A stretch of DNA of 64,000 nucleotides. Origin: Bacteroidota bacterium (GTDB lineage: Bacteria; Bacteroidota; Bacteroidia; Sphingobacteriales; Sphingobacteriaceae). How positions within the stretch are numbered: the first letter of the stretch is position 1; each line of letters begins with the position of its first letter. Below, piece after piece: positions 54,672-64,000 of the stretch. The notes beneath the pieces are model-generated. The model saw only the letters and a list, made by a program, of their open reading frames with translations, was not told the origin of the DNA and made no database searches. The translations under genes and the position numbers were made by a program. Location of the stretch: assembly GCA_013289045.1 (NCBI GenBank), contig JABDAU010000010.1, forward strand, positions 1 through 64,000. The letters are read 5' to 3'.

Positions 54672-56258
54672 ATGGTATTTAAAAGACCAGGAAACGGCCG
54701 GAACGAAAGATCGGGCAACTCCTCAAACCGGGGCAACAGCTCCAACAACGGGCCAAAAAGATCAACCTCTTCGAGAGGTAAATCAGAAAACAGTTCTGAC
54801 AGGCCGAACAAAAATCAATCAAGTTTTAGTGGCGAACGTACCGGCAGCAGGCGGCCATCATCGGCAGCGGGCAGCAAACCGTATTCGGGCAGACCGACCG
54901 GTAGCAGCGACGAACGCCCGGCCAGGAAAAGTTTTTCAAGGGGCCCTGCTAACGAAGGCGGAGAAAAGCGCCCATATTCATCACCACGCAGCAGGCCAGC
55001 CGGTGACGGCGAACGCCCGGTCAGGAAAAGTTTTTCAAAAGGCCCAGGTAGCGAAGGCGGCGAAAAACGCCCTTACTCGTCACCACGCAGCAAACCGTAT
55101 ACGGGCAGACCGACCAGTGGCGATGATCGCCCGGCCAGGAAAAGTTTTTCAAGAGGCCCGGGTAGTGAAGGCGGCGAAAAAAGACCATACTCACCACAGC
55201 GCAGCAGGCCTTATTCCGGCAGACATGCAGCTGACGAGAACAAACCAAAACGCGAATATAATAGCCGCGATGACCGTGAAGGCGGCGAAAACAGGCCAAA
55301 ACGTGAGTTTAGCAGCCCCCGCGGCGATCGTGAAGGCGGCGAACGAAAAACCGGTAATTCAAGGCCGGCAGGTTCGCGCACACCACGCCCTACCGGAGAC
55401 CGTAAGTTTACCGGCAAACGCGACGGCGATTATAAAGCAAAACCATTCCGCAAGGAAAGAGATACAAATTCTGAATTCCGCGAACGCCCGGAAGCGCCTG
55501 CAAAATCAATGCGCGGCCGTAAGGAAAAGGCTGGTAAAGATGATCACCTGATCCGTCTTAACCGTTACATCGCCAACGCAGGGATCTGCTCACGCCGTAA
55601 AGCTGATGAGCTGATAGAAGCAGGCGTAGTATCGGTAAATGGCAATGTAATATCAGAACTCGGCTTTAAAGTAGACCCAACCAAAGACGAGATCCGCTAC
55701 AATGGCGAACTATTGAAGCGCGAAAAAAATGTTTATGTGCTTTTAAACAAGCCAAAAGATTATATCACTACAACCGATGATCCGCAGGAGCGCCGCACAG
55801 TGATGCATTTGGTGGAAAAAGCCAGTCGTGAGCGGATCTACCCGATAGGTCGCCTTGACAGGAACACTACCGGATTACTATTAATGACCAACGACGGCGA
55901 CCTTGCCGAAAAATTATCGCACCCGCGCAGCAACGTTACCAAATTATACCAGGTTGAATTAAGCAAAAGCCTTACCCAGGGCGATTTGAACAAGATCTCT
56001 TTCGGCGTTGAGCTGGAAGATGGTTTGATAAAACCTGATGCGGTATCCTATGTACAAGGCGGCACCAAACGCGAAGTCGGCATACAGATCCATAGCGGCA
56101 AAAACCGCATCGTACGCCGTATTTTCGAACATCTTGGCTACGAAGTGGTAAAGCTTGACCGCGTAGTTTACGCCAACCTTACCAAAAAGGATCTGCCTCG
56201 CGGCAGGTGGCGTTACCTGGATGAGAAAGAAGTCATCCAGCTGAAGCATTTGATTTAA
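54672..56258 (+). CDS. rRNA pseudouridine synthase (RluB/RsuA-like, S4 domain) with about 280-aa repetitive disordered N-terminal arm
   Basis: LIRLNRYIANAGICSRRKADELIEAGVVSVNG (S4); YPIGRLDRNTTGLLLMTNDGDLAEKLSHPRS; NRIVRRIFEHLGYEVVKLDRV; N-terminal (RKSFSRGPGSEGGEKRPYSSPRS) repeats. Confidence 0.93.
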   Translation: MVFKRPGNGRNERSGNSSNRGNSSNNGPKRSTSSRGKSENSSDRPNKNQSSFSGERTGSRRPSSAAGSKPYSGRPTGSSDERPARKSFSRGPANEGGEKRPYSSPRSRPAGDGERPVRKSFSKGPGSEGGEKRPYSSPRSKPYTGRPTSGDDRPARKSFSRGPGSEGGEKRPYSPQRSRPYSGRHAADENKPKREYNSRDDREGGENRPKREFSSPRGDREGGERKTGNSRPAGSRTPRPTGDRKFTGKRDGDYKAKPFRKERDTNSEFRERPEAPAKSMRGRKEKAGKDDHLIRLNRYIANAGICSRRKADELIEAGVVSVNGNVISELGFKVDPTKDEIRYNGELLKREKNVYVLLNKPKDYITTTDDPQERRTVMHLVEKASRERIYPIGRLDRNTTGLLLMTNDGDLAEKLSHPRSNVTKLYQVELSKSLTQGDLNKISFGVELEDGLIKPDAVSYVQGGTKREVGIQIHSGKNRIVRRIFEHLGYEVVKLDRVVYANLTKKDLPRGRWRYLDEKEVIQLKHLI

Positions 56259-56298
56259 TCATCACCCAGCCTGTTATCTGGCTTTTACTATCAAATAT

Positions 56299-56444
56299 GT
56301 CATTCCGACGAACAAGCATAAGGCTTGTGTGCGGGAGTGAGGAGGAATCTTTTGCGCTATGCATATAGCAAACATGTATGGTGCATAAGATCTCTCACCT
56401 GCCCCGAGCCGCAATGCCTATTGCTCGTGCAGGTTCGAGATGAC
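56299..56444. repeat. Inverted repeat family B, copy 3
   Basis: gtcattccgacgaac...aggaggaatcttttgcgc...gcataagatctctcacctgcc...gcaggttcgagatgac. Confidence 0.85.
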
Positions 56445-56604
56445 ATGGTTTGTTATTTGTCGTTTCACCTTTATAACTGCCTGCCGGTTTTATAAGTCAG
56501 CATCAGCCCACATAAAATAACCCTGATGACAGTATCGGGCGGTGCAGTAATAACTGCACCGCCGTCAACATATCATACTTATAGTTAGGGGTATTAGCTT
56601 CGGG

Positions 56605-59600
56605 TTATAATCTTCCTACGTCGCCGCTTTCTACGCGTTTGCGGTATGACCAGTAGAAAGCTATAGGGAAGATGAAAAGATTGAAAATGGTATTGGTGAT
56701 CAAACCACCGATCACTACAATAGCCAGCGGTTTTGATGCCTCGGAACCGATACCGTGCGACATGGCCGCTGGCAACAAGCCGATTGCCGCCATCATGGCT
56801 GTCATCACAATCGGGCGCAAACGGTCCTGCACACCGGCGTACAGCGCATCGGGGAATGATTTCCAGCTGGCGTGATGTTTCAGATCTTTAATATTGGCCT
56901 TGAAACGGCTGATGAGGATCACGCCATTCTGCACGCAGATCCCAAACAGCGCGATGAAACCTATACCTGCCGAAATATTAAAATTCACACCCGTTATCAG
57001 TAACGCCAATATGCCGCCCATAATGGCGAATGGTACGTTGTTCAATACCAGCAACGAATCGCGGAAAGTACCGAACAGGATAAACAGGATAAAGAAGATA
57101 ATGAGCAAGCTGATCGGCACCACCTGCGAAAGCCGTTTGGTAGCGCGTTGCTGGTTCTCAAAGTCACCGGCCCATTGCAGGCGGTAGGCTTTGGGCAGTT
57201 TGATCTGTGCATTTACTTTGTCCTGCGCCTCTTTTATGGTGCTGCCCATATCGCGGCCACGGATAGAGAATTTAATAGCGCCATAACGCTCATTCTCATC
57301 ACGGAAAATAATGCTTAGGCCTGTGATCTTCCGGATATCGGCAATTTCACGCAACGGAACGTTTGTGCCGCTTAAGGTCGGTACACGCAAATCGCCGATG
57401 GAGGCCTCGTTATTCCTGAATTCTTCCGGGTAGCGTATGCGCAGGTCGAACTTTTTATCGCCTTCATATATTTGTGTAGCCGCTTTACCGCCGATGGCCA
57501 TTTCTATCGTCGCGTTAGCATCTGCTGCCACCACGCCATATTGCGCCATCTTGGCCTGGTTAAGGTCTATCTGTAATTCAGGCTGGCCCATGTTGCGCAG
57601 GATGCCAAGGTCTTCAATGCCTTTTACACCTTTTAATATATTCTGTATCCTGTCTTCCTGGCTTTCGATGTATTTGTAATCATCGCCAAACATTTTTACC
57701 ACTATCGAGCCTTTTACACCCGAAACGGCTTCCTCCACGTTATCCGAAATCGGCTGCGAAAAGTTAAGGTCAATACCGGGGAAATTCTTCAGTTTTTCCT
57801 GCATCCGCTGGATAAGCTCTTGCTTAGTCTCATGGCGTTTCCATTGGTCCTCGGGATAAATGTCTACGTGGAATTCTATATTATAGAACCCCGTCGCATC
57901 GGTACCGTCGTTAGGACGCCCTGTTTGCGACATAACCTGTTTTACCTCGTCGAAACTCAGGAAGATCTTTCGCATCTCGTTGGCCAGTGTAACCGACTGA
58001 TCAAGCGAAGTACTCAGCGGACCTGTAGCGCGCACATAAATAGCGCCTTCGTTCAGTTCCGGTAAAAATTCCGTACCCAACAAGGTGAAACAGAAGAGAC
58101 TTATCACCAAAGCAATAATGGCGACCGGGAAAACGATCTTGCGGCCTTTGAAACAGAAGTTGTAAAAGCGCATGGAGTTGCGCGTTACAAACTCTACAAA
58201 TACATTGTGCCGTTCCCTTACATTTTTATTGAGCAGCACACTGGCAAAAGCAGGCACGAACGTAAAGGTCATAATGAGCGCGCCGAGCAGGGCGAAACCC
58301 AGCGTCCATGCCAGCGGCGAGAACATCTTGCCTTCCACTTTCTCGAAGCTGAAGATCGGCAACAAACCGGTAATGATGATGAGCTTAGCAAAGAGAATAC
58401 CTTTACCGTTAACCATACATGCCTGCTTGATCATCCCAAGCTTGCTCAACTTGTTATAATTCTCCATGCCCACCTGTTTGGCCCGGTGGTCCAGCACCAC
58501 GAAGATCCCCTCCACCATGACGACGGCCCCATCTATGATGATACCAAAGTCGATAGCGCCCATAGAAAGCAGGTTGGCCGACATCCCCTTCAATTTCAAA
58601 CAGATAAAGGCAAACAGCAATGCCAGCGGGATGATGAGCGCTACAATAAGTGTAGTACGCCAATCGGCCATAAAGATCAAAACGATACAGGTCACGAAAA
58701 ATATACCCTCGGCCATATTGTGCAATACGGTACCAGTGGCAAAATCAACCAGGTCGCTGCGGTCGTAAAACTCCTTGATCTTCACATCGTCCGGAAGAAT
58801 TTTGTTATTAAGGTCCTCAATTTTTTGCTTAAGGGCCTTAATCACTACGCTCGGGTTTTCGCCCTTGCGCATCACCACAATGCCTTCAACCACGTCAGGA
58901 TCTTTGTCGCGGCCTACTTGTCCAAGGCGCGGCAGGGATGATTCGGTTACTTCAGCAATGGTCTTTACATATATAGGGGTACCTTTTATGTTATTAATTA
59001 CGATGTTCTTGATCTCGCCTATATCATTCAGCAAACCTACGCCACGCACAACATATGCCTGCCCGGCCTGCTGTATAATATCGCCGCCAACATTCACGTT
59101 GCTTTTGCTTACGGCATCATAGATCTGCAGCGGGGTTACATTGTATTGCACCGCTTTTTTAGGGTCGACGGTGATCTGGTAAGTTTTTACCTCGCCGCCA
59201 AAGCTGTTCAGATCGGCTATGCCGGGCACCGAGCGGATCTCGCGGTCAACCACCCAGTTCTCGATAGTAGTCAGTTCCTTTACGGATTTTTTGTTGCTGG
59301 TGAGTGTAAAGCGATAGATCTCGCCGGTCGGGCCGTATGGTGGCTCAATGTCCTGATCTGTGCCATCGGGCAGGTTGGCATCCGCAATGTGGTTATTTAC
59401 CTGCAAACGGGCGAATGCGTAATCCACATCATCGTCAAAAGAGATCTTTACTACCGAAAGCCCGAACAGTGACGATGAACGCACGCTGGTTTTGCGCTCC
59501 ACCGGGTTCATGGCGATCTCGATAGGGCGGGTAACAAATTTCTCAACCTCCTCGGCACTGCGGCCCGGCCATTGGGTAATGATGGTAACTTCGGTATTCG

Positions 59601-59736
59601 TTACATCCGGGAAGGCATCGATACTGAGGTTTTTAAAGCTGATATAGCCTGCAACAGCCAGTAAAGCCGTAACAAAGAATATGAAATACTTATTCTTTAG
59701 GGCAAACGATATAATATTGTTAATGAATTTGTTCAT
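56605..59736 (-). CDS. CzcA/CusA-type heavy-metal efflux RND transporter
   Basis: VDAFPDVTNTEVTIITQWPGRSAEEVEKFVTRPIEIAMNPV; MGAIDFGIIIDGAVVMVEGIFVVL; GTEFLPELNEGAIYVRATGP. Confidence 0.95.
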   Translation of the reverse strand: MNKFINNIISFALKNKYFIFFVTALLAVAGYISFKNLSIDAFPDVTNTEVTIITQWPGRSAEEVEKFVTRPIEIAMNPVERKTSVRSSSLFGLSVVKISFDDDVDYAFARLQVNNHIADANLPDGTDQDIEPPYGPTGEIYRFTLTSNKKSVKELTTIENWVVDREIRSVPGIADLNSFGGEVKTYQITVDPKKAVQYNVTPLQIYDAVSKSNVNVGGDIIQQAGQAYVVRGVGLLNDIGEIKNIVINNIKGTPIYVKTIAEVTESSLPRLGQVGRDKDPDVVEGIVVMRKGENPSVVIKALKQKIEDLNNKILPDDVKIKEFYDRSDLVDFATGTVLHNMAEGIFFVTCIVLIFMADWRTTLIVALIIPLALLFAFICLKLKGMSANLLSMGAIDFGIIIDGAVVMVEGIFVVLDHRAKQVGMENYNKLSKLGMIKQACMVNGKGILFAKLIIITGLLPIFSFEKVEGKMFSPLAWTLGFALLGALIMTFTFVPAFASVLLNKNVRERHNVFVEFVTRNSMRFYNFCFKGRKIVFPVAIIALVISLFCFTLLGTEFLPELNEGAIYVRATGPLSTSLDQSVTLANEMRKIFLSFDEVKQVMSQTGRPNDGTDATGFYNIEFHVDIYPEDQWKRHETKQELIQRMQEKLKNFPGIDLNFSQPISDNVEEAVSGVKGSIVVKMFGDDYKYIESQEDRIQNILKGVKGIEDLGILRNMGQPELQIDLNQAKMAQYGVVAADANATIEMAIGGKAATQIYEGDKKFDLRIRYPEEFRNNEASIGDLRVPTLSGTNVPLREIADIRKITGLSIIFRDENERYGAIKFSIRGRDMGSTIKEAQDKVNAQIKLPKAYRLQWAGDFENQQRATKRLSQVVPISLLIIFFILFILFGTFRDSLLVLNNVPFAIMGGILALLITGVNFNISAGIGFIALFGICVQNGVILISRFKANIKDLKHHASWKSFPDALYAGVQDRLRPIVMTAMMAAIGLLPAAMSHGIGSEASKPLAIVVIGGLITNTIFNLFIFPIAFYWSYRKRVESGDVGRL

Positions 59737-59759
59737 TTTCCTGGTATCAGTATCAGCAC

Positions 59760-60854
59760 TTAATCTTTTAACGATTCATACAAAAACAGCTGCCTCGAGG
59801 CCACAATAATGTCGCCGGGCTTTATGCCGCTGCTGATATAGGCGCGGTCCTCCACTTTTTTGGCGATGGTAACCGGCTGTATGCGCACATGCGCTTTACC
59901 GTCAACTATCAGTACATAATATTTGTCGTTATCAAAAATTAAGGCGTTTGCATTTACAAAGGGCAGGTCGGCACCTGATGTGCCTTTAATGCTGACATTG
60001 GCAAACATATCCGGCTTAAGCATATTGCCCGGGTTGGCTATCTTCACCCTTGCATGGATCACTTTGCTGTCCGGGTCGAGGATGTTATCGATCTTGTCGA
60101 TCTTGCCATCAAAAACTTTATCCGGGTAGGACAGGGTGGTGATCTTCACCGGGTCGCCAACTTTTACGTTGGATATGTCCGACTCGTAGATATTGATGAG
60201 CACATACACATCGGCCAGGTCGGCAATGGTAAACAGGTTCTGACCATTGTCCGCCCTGACCTCCGTGTTATCCGTCACATTCTTATCCACCACAAATCCT
60301 CCTATCGGCGCTTTGATTACATAGCCCTCGCCGTTGCCGGTATTGATCTGCGTAACTACGCCTGCACGTTTATTTTCTGCTTCTGCTTTATCGTAATCAG
60401 CCTGTGCTTCTTCCAGATCCTTCTGCGAAGCGAGGCCGCCCTTGTACATATCTTTGGTGGATTCCAGGGTACGACGGGCGCTTCTCAGATCCGCTTGTGA
60501 TGAAACCAGGTCTTTATTGAAAGTTGCCATTTCGGCGCTTTTCAAAACGCCAAGTGTTTGGCCTTTTTGCACCACATCGCCAAGCTGCACATGTACGCCC
60601 TGTACTATACCGCTCACCATCGGGAATACTTTTACCATTTTGTTTTCATCCGGCGCGATAGAACCTGTCAGCGTAAGTTCCGAAACCGCGTTAGCTTCCT
60701 GCACGGTATCCATCAGCAGGCTTTTCAGCAGCGTGTCGGTTACCTCGAACTTGGCATCCTTTTCGGGTGTTTCGGCGTGATGGCAGCTTTGCATGAGTAA
60801 ACCGGCCATGCAAAAGGCAGCTGTAATCGGTAATATTTTATGTAGATGACGCAT
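59760..60854 (-). CDS. RND efflux periplasmic adaptor (membrane fusion) lipoprotein
   Basis: Lipobox-like LLMQSC; VFPMVSGIVQGVHVQLGDVVQKGQTLGVL; YVIKAPIGGFVVDKNVTDNTEV. Confidence 0.93.
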   Translation of the reverse strand: MRHLHKILPITAAFCMAGLLMQSCHHAETPEKDAKFEVTDTLLKSLLMDTVQEANAVSELTLTGSIAPDENKMVKVFPMVSGIVQGVHVQLGDVVQKGQTLGVLKSAEMATFNKDLVSSQADLRSARRTLESTKDMYKGGLASQKDLEEAQADYDKAEAENKRAGVVTQINTGNGEGYVIKAPIGGFVVDKNVTDNTEVRADNGQNLFTIADLADVYVLINIYESDISNVKVGDPVKITTLSYPDKVFDGKIDKIDNILDPDSKVIHARVKIANPGNMLKPDMFANVSIKGTSGADLPFVNANALIFDNDKYYVLIVDGKAHVRIQPVTIAKKVEDRAYISSGIKPGDIIVASRQLFLYESLKD

Positions 60855-62143
60855 TATTGTTGATTAAAAAATGGTGTACCGGTAACGTAGTTCAATTGCT
60901 CAAGCGACAATACCCTGTTCAGTTGTATGGTGTTCAGTTGTATGGTGTTGATTTTGTATGAGTCGTAAAAATCAAGGAACTCCAGCAGGCTGATGTTGCG
61001 TTTCTGGTAGTTGAGGAAAACGGCCTGTATCAGTTTGGTGAAATCATCCTTAAACGCAGGATCGAAGCTGTTATACAGTCTTTCCAGGCGCAGTGCATTG
61101 GTATAGTTGGTGGTTACGTCACTCTCTACCTGGTCGTGCTGGCTTTGCAACTGCACATTGCTTTGGTCGATGGCGATACGCGCCTGTTTGATATTGCCCT
61201 GGTTGCGGTTGAAGAAAGGCAGGTTAAACTCGATACCACCGCCAAGGTAGTTATTACCGTAGGCGCCCAACCGGTCGTAATTTACAGACAAGGAGAAGTC
61301 AGGTATAGCCGTGGCTTTTTGAACGCGCAGGTTCATATTGCTATAAGCCACATTGGTTTGGGCCAGCTTCAGGTCGTAACGATTGGTATAAGCAGAATCA
61401 AGCAAGCGCTGATAGGCCGTACCTGCAACTATGTTTTTTCCGGCTATCAGGCTGTCATCAACCAAAGGCTTAATATAAACATGGGCCGATGCTTTGATCA
61501 ACAGCTTAAACTCACCCTGTACTGTATCGATGCTGTTTTGCATGGTGCTGTATTCCGCCTGCAGCGAGTAAAGCTGCGATTGGATGCGCAGCACCTCCTT
61601 CTCGGCGATATTGCCATGCTGGTATTGCTGTTTAAACAGTTTTAATGTTTGCGCAAGCGAGTTGATCTCCTTGTCGTAAACCAAGGCTGATTGTTCCTGG
61701 TAGTAAATATTGTAGAAATCGCTGCGGAGCGTAAATTTCAACGTTCGCAGCATGTCGAAAAACTGGTACTTGGCCTGGTCGACGCCAAGTTTCGCAAGCT
61801 GGATATTTTTATTGCGCTTACCCGCAGTATTGAATAATTGCGACAGGCTGAAAGATTGTTCCTTATACGCCGGACCTTCGCTTACATCGCTGGCGTAGAT
61901 ACCGTTTGAAAAACTGAAATCGGGATTGTTGAACAGTTTGGCGGTAATTACCTGCGCGCTGGCGTTATCGATATTGTAACGCTGGGCGATAAGCTTGAGG
62001 TTATTTTTGATAAACTGGTCTTCGGCCTGTTTGATGGTCAGTTTCACAGTGTCCACAGGGATATCCTGCGCATGGGCTTTGAGCGCCATAGCGGGTATCG
62101 CTATCAAAAAAAGAAACAAAACGCGAATAGCTGTAGAACGCAT
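60854..62143 (-). CDS. TolC family outer membrane protein
   Basis: LTIKQAEDQFIKNNLKLIAQRYNIDNASAQVITAKLFNNPDFSFSNG; LPFFNRNQGNIKQARIAIDQS. Confidence 0.92.
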   Translation of the reverse strand: MRSTAIRVLFLFLIAIPAMALKAHAQDIPVDTVKLTIKQAEDQFIKNNLKLIAQRYNIDNASAQVITAKLFNNPDFSFSNGIYASDVSEGPAYKEQSFSLSQLFNTAGKRNKNIQLAKLGVDQAKYQFFDMLRTLKFTLRSDFYNIYYQEQSALVYDKEINSLAQTLKLFKQQYQHGNIAEKEVLRIQSQLYSLQAEYSTMQNSIDTVQGEFKLLIKASAHVYIKPLVDDSLIAGKNIVAGTAYQRLLDSAYTNRYDLKLAQTNVAYSNMNLRVQKATAIPDFSLSVNYDRLGAYGNNYLGGGIEFNLPFFNRNQGNIKQARIAIDQSNVQLQSQHDQVESDVTTNYTNALRLERLYNSFDPAFKDDFTKLIQAVFLNYQKRNISLLEFLDFYDSYKINTIQLNTIQLNRVLSLEQLNYVTGTPFFNQQ

Positions 62144-62216
62144 AATTATTTATTTATGCAAAGCTATTGGGCAGCGATTAGAGGAGTATTAAAGAGGGAT
62201 TAGAACGGGATTAGAA

Positions 62217-63575
62217 TTACTTTTTAAATGTAACGATAATATGCGTCCCCTGCTCCGGAGCAGATTCTATACTGATAGTGCCATTAAACAGGGAGATAAT
62301 TTTCCCCGTTACGTAAAGCCCGATACCGCTGCCCATGTAATCCTTCACATTGGCGCCGCGGTAAAAAGACTGGAAAACCTTTTCGAGCTCATCAGCCGGG
62401 ATGCCGATGCCAATGTCATTAATGGTAATGGTTATGCGAGAATTGTCAGCATAAAGGTCACATGCCACGCGCTTGTTGCCCGAAAATTTGTAGGCATTGC
62501 CGATAATGTTATTCAAAGCGATATTAAGCAGCTGTTTATGGGCGGTGATAAGTAGCTTATCGGGATCATCAGGCAGGTGAAGAATATTCACCACAAACAT
62601 GCCTTTGCCCATTTTGCTGTTCCAGTAATCGCTCAGTTCCCATACCAGCTCATCCACCGATACGGGTTTAAAAGCAGGCTGGGTATAGTTCATATCCACA
62701 TGCGCCAGCTCGAGCAAACTGGTAACGGTATCTTTAAGCCGTTCGGCATCGATGAAAACAGAACTCAATACTTTTTCATATTCTTCGTTAGTACGGGCTT
62801 TGGCAAGCGCCAGCTCAATTTCACCGATCATGCTGGTGATCGGCGTGCGCAATTCGTGCGAGGCATTGATCACAAAAGTCTCCTGCATCTCAAAGGCATT
62901 TTCCAAATGCTCGAGCAAGCGGTTAAAATTATAAGCCAGCGCGCTGATCTCATCCTTGCCCGAACCCTCGTCCACCCGCAGGCTTAGGTTGCCCACCCTT
63001 ACCCGGCGCATTTGGTCTATTACTTTGTCTATCGGTTCAAGCGTTTTTTGAGCGAACCAGCGGCTGCTGAGAAATAAAGCTATGGTCACAATAACTGATA
63101 AGGCAATGAGTGATCGTAGCAGATCAGCCATTCGCTTGCTTCCGGTATGATCAATGGCGGATACCAGTATCACAAAATTCCCCTGATTGTCGTTATAATA
63201 GATGCCTACTGTTTGGCGCTCGCCTTCCGAAAATTCAAGTCGTTTAAGTTTGCGCACCTGGTTAATGACCGGGGCGGGCCAGTATTGGTTCCGGTCTTTT
63301 ATAAACGATGCAGCATCTTTATCATCATAAAAACGCACTACTTCATCGGGCAGGTGCAGCAGGTAACGCTCGCGCACATGGCTTAATGAATCAGCGGATA
63401 TTTCGTCGGCCTCAAGGTAAACCTGGGCGGCAACCGTGGCCCGGTCCATCAAATGGCTGTAGAAATCGTTTGTAGTGATGGAATTGACGGTAATAGAAAT
63501 AACTATCTCCACTATCAGCAAAACGAATACGCTGGTAGCCGTAAAGTAAAGCGATAGCCGGTTCTTTATCTTCAT
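62217..63575 (-). CDS. HAMP sensor histidine kinase
   Basis: Two TMs, HAMP (EPIDKVIDQMRRVRVGNLSLRVDEGSGKDEISALAYNFNRLL), FVINASHELRTPITSMIGEIEL, NNIIGNAYKFSGNK, GSGIGLYVTGKII. Confidence 0.95.
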   Translation of the reverse strand: MKIKNRLSLYFTATSVFVLLIVEIVISITVNSITTNDFYSHLMDRATVAAQVYLEADEISADSLSHVRERYLLHLPDEVVRFYDDKDAASFIKDRNQYWPAPVINQVRKLKRLEFSEGERQTVGIYYNDNQGNFVILVSAIDHTGSKRMADLLRSLIALSVIVTIALFLSSRWFAQKTLEPIDKVIDQMRRVRVGNLSLRVDEGSGKDEISALAYNFNRLLEHLENAFEMQETFVINASHELRTPITSMIGEIELALAKARTNEEYEKVLSSVFIDAERLKDTVTSLLELAHVDMNYTQPAFKPVSVDELVWELSDYWNSKMGKGMFVVNILHLPDDPDKLLITAHKQLLNIALNNIIGNAYKFSGNKRVACDLYADNSRITITINDIGIGIPADELEKVFQSFYRGANVKDYMGSGIGLYVTGKIISLFNGTISIESAPEQGTHIIVTFKK

Positions 63576-63580
63576 TTTTT

Positions 63581-63667
63581 AGTTGATTAAGTGAATAGTT
63601 GATTAAGTAAGTGGTTGTTGTTATTCGTCATATAACTGCTCACTTAATCAACCATTCACTATTCACC
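63581..63667. repeat. Simple-sequence inverted repeat between response regulator and kinase genes
   Basis: agttgattaagtgaatagttgattaagtaagtgg ... cacttaatcaaccattcactattcacc. Confidence 0.82.
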
Positions 63668-63668
63668 T

Positions 63669-64000
63669 CTACCTGTCATTTCGCATTGTATAGCCCATGC
63701 CGATAACCGTATGGATAAGTTTCTTCTGGAAGCCTTTTTCTATCTTTTTGCGCAGGTAGTTTACATACACATCAATAAAATTGGTGCCCGTATCAAAGTC
63801 GATCCCCCAAACCTGCTCGGCAATATATTCCCGCGAAAGTACTTTGTTGGGATTGCGCATAAAAAGTTCCAATAGCGTATATTCTTTTGCGGTGAGCGTG
63901 ATCTGCTGCCCGCCGCGTTCGGCCAGATTGCTCCAGGTGTCCAGTTTCAGATCGTCGAATACAATGATGTGGTCTTCTTTCGGTGTGATCTTTTGGCGGC
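63669..64000 (-). CDS. OmpR/PhoB-family response regulator, C-terminal part (5' end outside window)
   Basis: Reading upstream of the listed ORF gives RQKITPKEDHIIVFDDLKLDTWSNLAERGGQQITLTAKEYTLLELFMRNPNKVLSREYIAEQVWGIDFDTGTNFIDVYVNYLRKKIEKG, a winged-helix output domain. Confidence 0.93.
   Translation of the reverse strand, partial: RQKITPKEDHIIVFDDLKLDTWSNLAERGGQQITLTAKEYTLLELFMRNPNKVLSREYIAEQVWGIDFDTGTNFIDVYVNYLRKKIEKGFQKKLIHTVIGMGYTMRNDR

Noticed and set aside
54655-55551. 298-aa overlapping ORF in another frame of the pseudouridine synthase gene
   Set aside because: It is an open frame created by low-complexity Arg/Ser/Gly codons with no family resemblance. The 54672 frame continues into a clear catalytic domain.
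56605-63575. RND efflux operon plus two-component system as a novel system
   Set aside because: Standard heavy-metal efflux arrangement (RR-HK-TolC-MFP-RND). The metal specificity is unknown but the architecture is well described.
1-64000. Prophage, integrative element or defence island
   Set aside because: No integrase, transposase, phage structural genes, restriction-modification or known defence cores were recognised. PglZ in porX is a regulator domain, not BREX/Pgl.

Overview
The window is a chromosomal segment of a Bacteroidota, probably Sphingobacteriaceae (Mucilaginibacter/Pedobacter-like). This is inferred from the gene content, FKBP/TonB/PorX-type proteins and TAnnTTTG-like promoter motifs. 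It is almost entirely housekeeping and envelope genes: porX (partial)-tsaE-ald-ddpX-like, BrkB-family, PBP4, retropepsin/PDZ, a collagen-like lipoprotein, a TonB-type receptor, a cytochrome/ThuA cluster, MFS+MarR, a B12-binding protein plus crotonase, a FtsX/MacB permease, rimM, rpsP, a PAS kinase-like protein, serine hydrolase, asparaginase, tatD, tandem FKBPs, DHH, ndk, DUF721, recF, ribH, ytxJ, osmC, lipA, an ECF sigma/anti-sigma pair, nnr, a small toxin-antitoxin pair, uvrA, a lytic transglycosylase, a pseudouridine synthase with a repetitive disordered arm, and a CzcA/CusA-type RND efflux operon with a two-component system. I see no tRNA or rRNA genes, no CRISPR array, no prophage and no IS transposase. 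The most unusual content is non-coding. There is a ~76-bp tandem array whose hairpins vary in a compensatory way, and many dispersed inverted-repeat families in the intergenic gaps. Some of these supply stop codons to two convergent genes or fill 5' leaders. A MazF/PemK-like toxin interrupted by a frameshift in an A9 tract and an un-called 36-aa lipoprotein ORF are also notable. All functional names come from reading the translations by eye; no database search was run.
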